Positions 19,125 through 22,500 of a stretch of 22,500 nt of DNA are shown piece after piece. Position numbers and translations under genes: made by a program. The DNA is from Tubiluchus corallicola (taxonomy: Eukaryota > Priapulida > Priapulimorpha > Priapulimorphida > Tubiluchidae). How positions within the stretch are numbered: position 1 is the first letter of the stretch; each line of letters begins with the position of its first letter. The DNA is taken from contig JAQGDQ010000309.1 in assembly GCA_030141605.1 (NCBI GenBank), forward strand, positions 27,501 through 50,000, given 5' to 3'. Below the pieces are notes generated by a model. It saw only the letters and a program-made list of their open reading frames with translations. It was not told the DNA's origin and did no database searches.

Positions 19125-19354
19125 CGCCGGTAGAGTTCAGCTTGACTAAAGGTGGAGGGGTTTTCCCAACTAATCCCGAATTTAGCATGTACTACGCTGA
19201 TGGAACATATGATCAGGTGCACAATGATGGTATATCTGAGGCGCTGCAGTCCTACACATGGTCACATGACTACAGTAACAGACCAATCAGAGGACAGAAT
19301 ACTGCTAGGATGACAGTGCAAAACAGATGCAACAAGGAGTTCTTTAACGTTGAT
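19125..19354 (+). CDS. Polycystin-1-like gene, exon h
   Basis: Window residues 1115-1191. The acceptor TATTTTACAG ends at 19124 and the consensus donor GTAAGT starts at 19355; it enters in phase 1 and leaves in phase 0. The peptide reads SPVEFSLTKGGGVFPTNPEF, then has YADGTYDQVHNDG, YTWSHDYSNRPIRG and ARMTVQNRCNKEFFNVDV (the last residue from exon i). YTWSHDYSN sits where a PKD repeat has YxWDFGDG, and the strand ARMTVQNRC fits the closing strand, so it looks like a divergent Ig/PKD unit. No other family suggested itself. Confidence 0.82.
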
Positions 19355-19531
19355 GTAAGTGAATCTATTTTGAGCTTAGGGTACAGAGAATGCACAAGAA
19401 TAATTTAAAGTCACCCTCATGTTAGTGCTCTGCGTCTCATGTGTTGCAGACAGAATTTTTTTGTTATTATCAATAGTTTTGAAGTTAATATTGCTGATGT
19501 GGCAATACTGAATCCCACAAGTGCTGCTACA

Positions 19532-19800
19532 TTAGATTAGTTTAGATTAGTTTAGATTAGTTTAGATTAGATTGGACTAGATTGGATTGGATTAAATCGG
19601 AGCAGGTCACGCCAGATTAGGCCAGATTAAGTTAGATAAAAAAGGTGAGGTGAGACGAGTCAATGTGAGGTGAAGTTTTTTGAGGTGGCACTAGATTAGG
19701 TAAGAATAGATGAGATAAAATGAAATGAGATGAGGTGAGATGAGGCAAGGAGCGTTGAGGTGAGAGGAGACGAAATTGTACTAGATTAGATCAGATTAAT
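19532..19800. repeat. Degenerate GATTA/GAGGT-type simple repeat
   Basis: Starts with a 10-bp unit GATTAGTTTA repeated about three times, then decays into GATTGGATT, CCAGATTAG and GAGATGAGGTGAGATGAGG words. Purine-rich and low in complexity; no gene. Confidence 0.75.
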
Positions 19801-19869
19801 AAATGGATAGCGCACAGCCAGCCAAGTTCAATACTCCTCTTAGTTTTAGGAGGAGGTTTTGTTAGGCAT

Positions 19870-20122
19870 GCTATCTGAACTTAGCTGAGATGTCTATCTG
19901 AACTTAGCTGAGATGTCTGTCTGAAATTAGCTAAGATGTCTATCTGAACTTAGCTAAGGTGTCTATCTGAACTTAGCTGAGATGTCTGTCTGAACTTAGC
20001 TAAGATGTCTATCTGAACTTAGCTGAGGTGTCTATCTGAACTTAGCTGAGGTGTCTATCTGAACTTAGCTGAGATGTCTGTCTGAACTTAGCTGAGATGT
20101 CTGTCTGAACTTAGCTGAGATG
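19870..20122. repeat. 23-bp minisatellite, 11 copies
   Basis: The unit TCTATCTGAACTTAGCTGAGATG is given by position here: TCTATCTGAAC followed by TTAGCTGAGATG. Eleven copies fill 253 bp with no length change. Variation is limited to a few sites: TCTATC/TCTGTC, GCTGAG/GCTAAG and GATG/GGTG. Confidence 0.95.
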
Positions 20123-20699
20123 TCCCAGTCTGTTTCCTGTCAGAGATTAATTTAATCGACAAAAATAGTGACAATCGATAAAAAATACCGCAGTTAAAAA
20201 GCAAGATAAAAGAAAGGTCCCAACTTTTCAAACTGCCAATGTAATTCTTCTTCAGGTGAACAACCAAAAAATGACAGAAAAGGAAAAAAATCACAAAGAA
20301 TTACTAAAACTACTAAAATATTTTTTGGAACTTTTTCTTTACATTATTAAGACGCAAAAAAGATTAACACGGTGAAAAGGATACAATCACTTAGCAAAAA
20401 CAAAAGAGAAAGACAGAAGTATAAAATCACCAGCCACAGTCACAGAACGTAACTGAAACTCATAACTCCCAACTAACAAAAAACTGCCCCTCCATAGAGT
20501 TTAGTAGTTTAAATAATTCTTTTCGAATTTTCCTTCTTTTTCTCCTTTTTTGATGTTCATCTTGAGAAGAACTACAATGGTTGTACGAAGAGCACCGCCC
20601 TTTCTTTCTTTTTCCTTATTGTAGGATTTTTGTAGGATTTTTTTGTTCATAAGAAAAGTATCCTTGATAATAAAACCAACCATAACCTCCTTGTGTATA
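20123..20699 (+). other. Intron stretch between the two minisatellites
   Basis: AT-rich, with runs of A and T; no gene supported. A short duplication TGTAGGATTTT occurs twice near 20621-20640. Confidence 0.45.
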
Positions 20700-21175
20700 G
20701 AAAACTGGCTTGCATATTGAATAGTTGCTTGCATAGTAAATAATGGCTTACATATTGAGTCCTGGTTTGCGTTTTGAATACTGGCTTGCACAATGAATTC
20801 TGGCTTACATATTGAATAATGGTTTGCATAATGAATACCTTTTTACATATTGAATGCTGGTTACATATTGAATACTGGCTTATATATTGAATACTGGCTT
20901 ATATATCGAATACTGGCAGGCGTATTGAATACTGGCTCCCATATTGAACACTTTTTACATATCGAATACTAGCTTGCATATCGAACAGTGGCTTGCATAT
21001 TGAACACTGGCTTATATATTGAATACTAGCTTACATACTGAATACTGGCTCTCATATTTAAGACTTTTTACATATTGAATACTAGCTTGCATATTGAACA
21101 GTGGCTTGCATTTTGAACACTGATTTGAACATGGAACACTGGCTTGCATAATTAATACTAGCTTCCAATGTACTA
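20700..21175. repeat. 19-bp minisatellite, about 25 degenerate copies
   Basis: The unit CTGGCTTGCATATTGAATA recurs with substitutions (CTGGCTTATATATTGAATA, CTAGCTTGCATATCGAACA and so on). A higher-order period of about 113 bp is visible: CTTTTTACAT at 20951 and again at 21064, each followed by the same order of variant units. Short minus-strand open frames are repeat products. Confidence 0.92.
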
Positions 21176-21693
21176 TAACTGCCAAAAATAGAAAAAAACG
21201 GAAACAAACGGGGCGGTTCTAAGCAGGTTTCAACAGGTTTTTAGTTCCTTTTAGAAATGTATGGTAATAGCCAATGAATGGACGAATTTAGAAATAACAT
21301 ACAATTCAGTAGTTAATAGCCAAAAGATACAGATTATGATGTAATATAGTATAGATAATTTAACAATTTATCTTGTAGACTACACATCTTGATTGGTATG
21401 AAACTATTTAATACTCCACAAACAAACAAATCATTATGTTAGTCGTAAGGGAGCTGCCATTTTATCACTGAATTATGCTATATTGGCGTGTATATTCCGA
21501 TAAATTTCATTGTTCTAGATACCTTGATAATGAACAGTATTGTTCGAAACCGGTTGGCAATAAATTTCGTTATGATAAAGATATATTTATAATACGTTTG
21601 TTTTACTAATCTAAACACGCTTTTGTATGCGTTGTGCTTGTATTAACGTTTCTTAGTTACAAAAGTAAAGTAATAATGACAGATTCATTTCAG
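21176..21693 (+). other. Intron remainder before exon i
   Basis: No gene supported. Contains AATAAATTTC-type direct words at about 21501 and 21559 around a short stem GAACA/TGTTC (21531-21545). It ends with acceptor TTCATTTCAG at 21693. Confidence 0.45.
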
Positions 21694-21847
21694 GTAAGCG
21701 TTTACGATCCTTTGACAATAGTGAGTACATGGGCAAGATACTCAGAACGTACGCCAGCAGTAAACAAAGTCCTTCTGCGTGGACTTGGACCGAACAGCAA
21801 TGCATTTCCGCTTGATAGATGCGTAAATTTTTTCATCGAGAAGGAAG
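21694..21847 (+). CDS. Polycystin-1-like gene, exon i (last visible)
   Basis: Window residues 1192-1242 plus one base. The acceptor TTCATTTCAG ends at 21693 and the likely donor AAG|GTTTGT starts at 21848; it enters in phase 0, as exon h requires, and leaves in phase 1. The peptide begins VSVYDPLTIVSTWARYSERT and continues AVNKVLLRGLGPN and FPLDRCVNFFIEKEG. VSVYDPLTIV looks like the end strand of one Ig-like unit plus the linker to the next; the remainder is the start of a further unit. The donor is weaker than the others, so the 3' edge is the least certain of all the junctions. Confidence 0.78.
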
Positions 21848-22124
21848 GTTTGTTTGCGTTCTACTTTGCTTATGATTTATCTATGATTATTTGATATTTA
21901 TTTATATATTTTATTTATTATTTTTACGTACTCGAATGGTACAGCATATCTTAGTAAACAGGTACAATGTGATCGTAGAAAACAACATTTATGTCATCCC
22001 ATATATGAGCTTCATTCATTACATCATTCCATTTTAAGCACTAATGGTTTTTTTATCACGATTCACTTAAAATTTTCAGATTATCTCCATTACTTTTTTT
22101 CTTTCACTGTTTGGGACAATCTAA
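21848..22124 (+). other. Intron downstream of exon i
   Basis: AT-rich, nothing recognised. The gene continues beyond the window. Confidence 0.4.
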
Positions 22125-22283
22125 CAAGCTCTGCTTTTTGATTGCCCACAACACATTTACCTTCGTATATAGGTGAACAAGCCCTGCTTTTTGATTGCCC
22201 GCAAAACATTTACCTTCGTATATAGGTGAACAAGCCCTGCTTTTTGATTGCCCACAACGCATTTACCTTCGTGTATAAGTGAA
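22125..22283. repeat. 53-bp tandem repeat, three copies
   Basis: Copies start at 22125, 22178 and 22231, each with CTGCTTTTTGATTGCCC, CATTTACCTTCGT and TATA(G/A)GTGAA. They differ at only a few positions. Confidence 0.94.
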
Positions 22284-22500
22284 CAGTGTTTGAGGCTTTT
22301 CCTGTGCGGTATTTCTTATTTGTATTATATCCATTGTAGGCCCTTTCACTAGATATTGTATATCTAACCATTGTAAATGTGTAAGGTGAAATAAATGACT
22401 TATGAATTATGACATATAATGCAATGCAGGCGCAAAAGATGAGTGACAATAACAAAATACAGCAAATGTACAGTTACTCAGTAACACATAATTCAAATAC
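22284..22500 (+). other. Intron sequence at the window end
   Basis: No gene or repeat recognised. AATAAA occurs near 22390 without other support for a transcript end. Confidence 0.4.

Noticed and set aside
20700-21175. Evenly spaced short repeats considered as CRISPR-like
   Set aside because: Units are contiguous and degenerate with no unique spacers.

Overview
This is an animal nuclear genomic window. It is AT-rich and intron-rich, full of microsatellites, minisatellites, foldback elements and retrotransposon remains. No bacterial-type operon, tRNA, rRNA or CRISPR array is visible. The repeat load and the host gene suggest an invertebrate metazoan; I cannot name the phylum from sequence alone.

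The only convincing host gene is on the + strand and spans the whole window. It is an internal part of a polycystin-1-family (PKD1-like) gene. I reconstruct nine coding exons: 1439-1566, 3076-3438, 5159-5345, 7264-7454, 12564-13296, 14099-15661, 17580-17756, 19125-19354 and 21694-21847. Each has AG/GT borders and all eight junctions agree in reading phase. Together they give about 1,242 codons without a stop: the end of a WSC domain, a degenerate first PKD domain, a linker, a cysteine cluster, then a series of PKD-type Ig-like repeats. The start codon and signal peptide lie upstream. The expected C-terminal parts of such a protein (REJ, GAIN/GPS, PLAT, membrane helices) would lie downstream. 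No C-type lectin domain is seen where human PKD1 has one.

The introns hold the rest. From left to right: a foldback element (4-462); a solo LTR with a perfect 5-bp target duplication (1657-2040); a phased tetranucleotide array (3481-4280) and a (CA)n tract; a large, old inverted-repeat element (about 5350-6990); a 60-bp tandem repeat; a minus-strand Ty3/Gypsy gag ORF with upstream LTR/leader but no pol (8048-9939), lying between copies of another repeat (7605-7713 and 10377-10757); a candidate DNA transposon with multi-copy inverted end motifs (15862-16805); a second small inverted-repeat element (about 16935-17258); a (CT)n tract between two identical 88-bp copies; a broken Myb/SANT-like coding relic (18426-18689); and three minisatellites (23-bp, 19-bp and 53-bp units).

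I found no new multi-gene system. The observations most worth following are the exon chain with its missing lectin domain, the clean solo LTR, the two foldback elements, the run of perfect TGACGTCA palindromes, the identical duplicate around (CT)n, and the broken coding relics inside introns.
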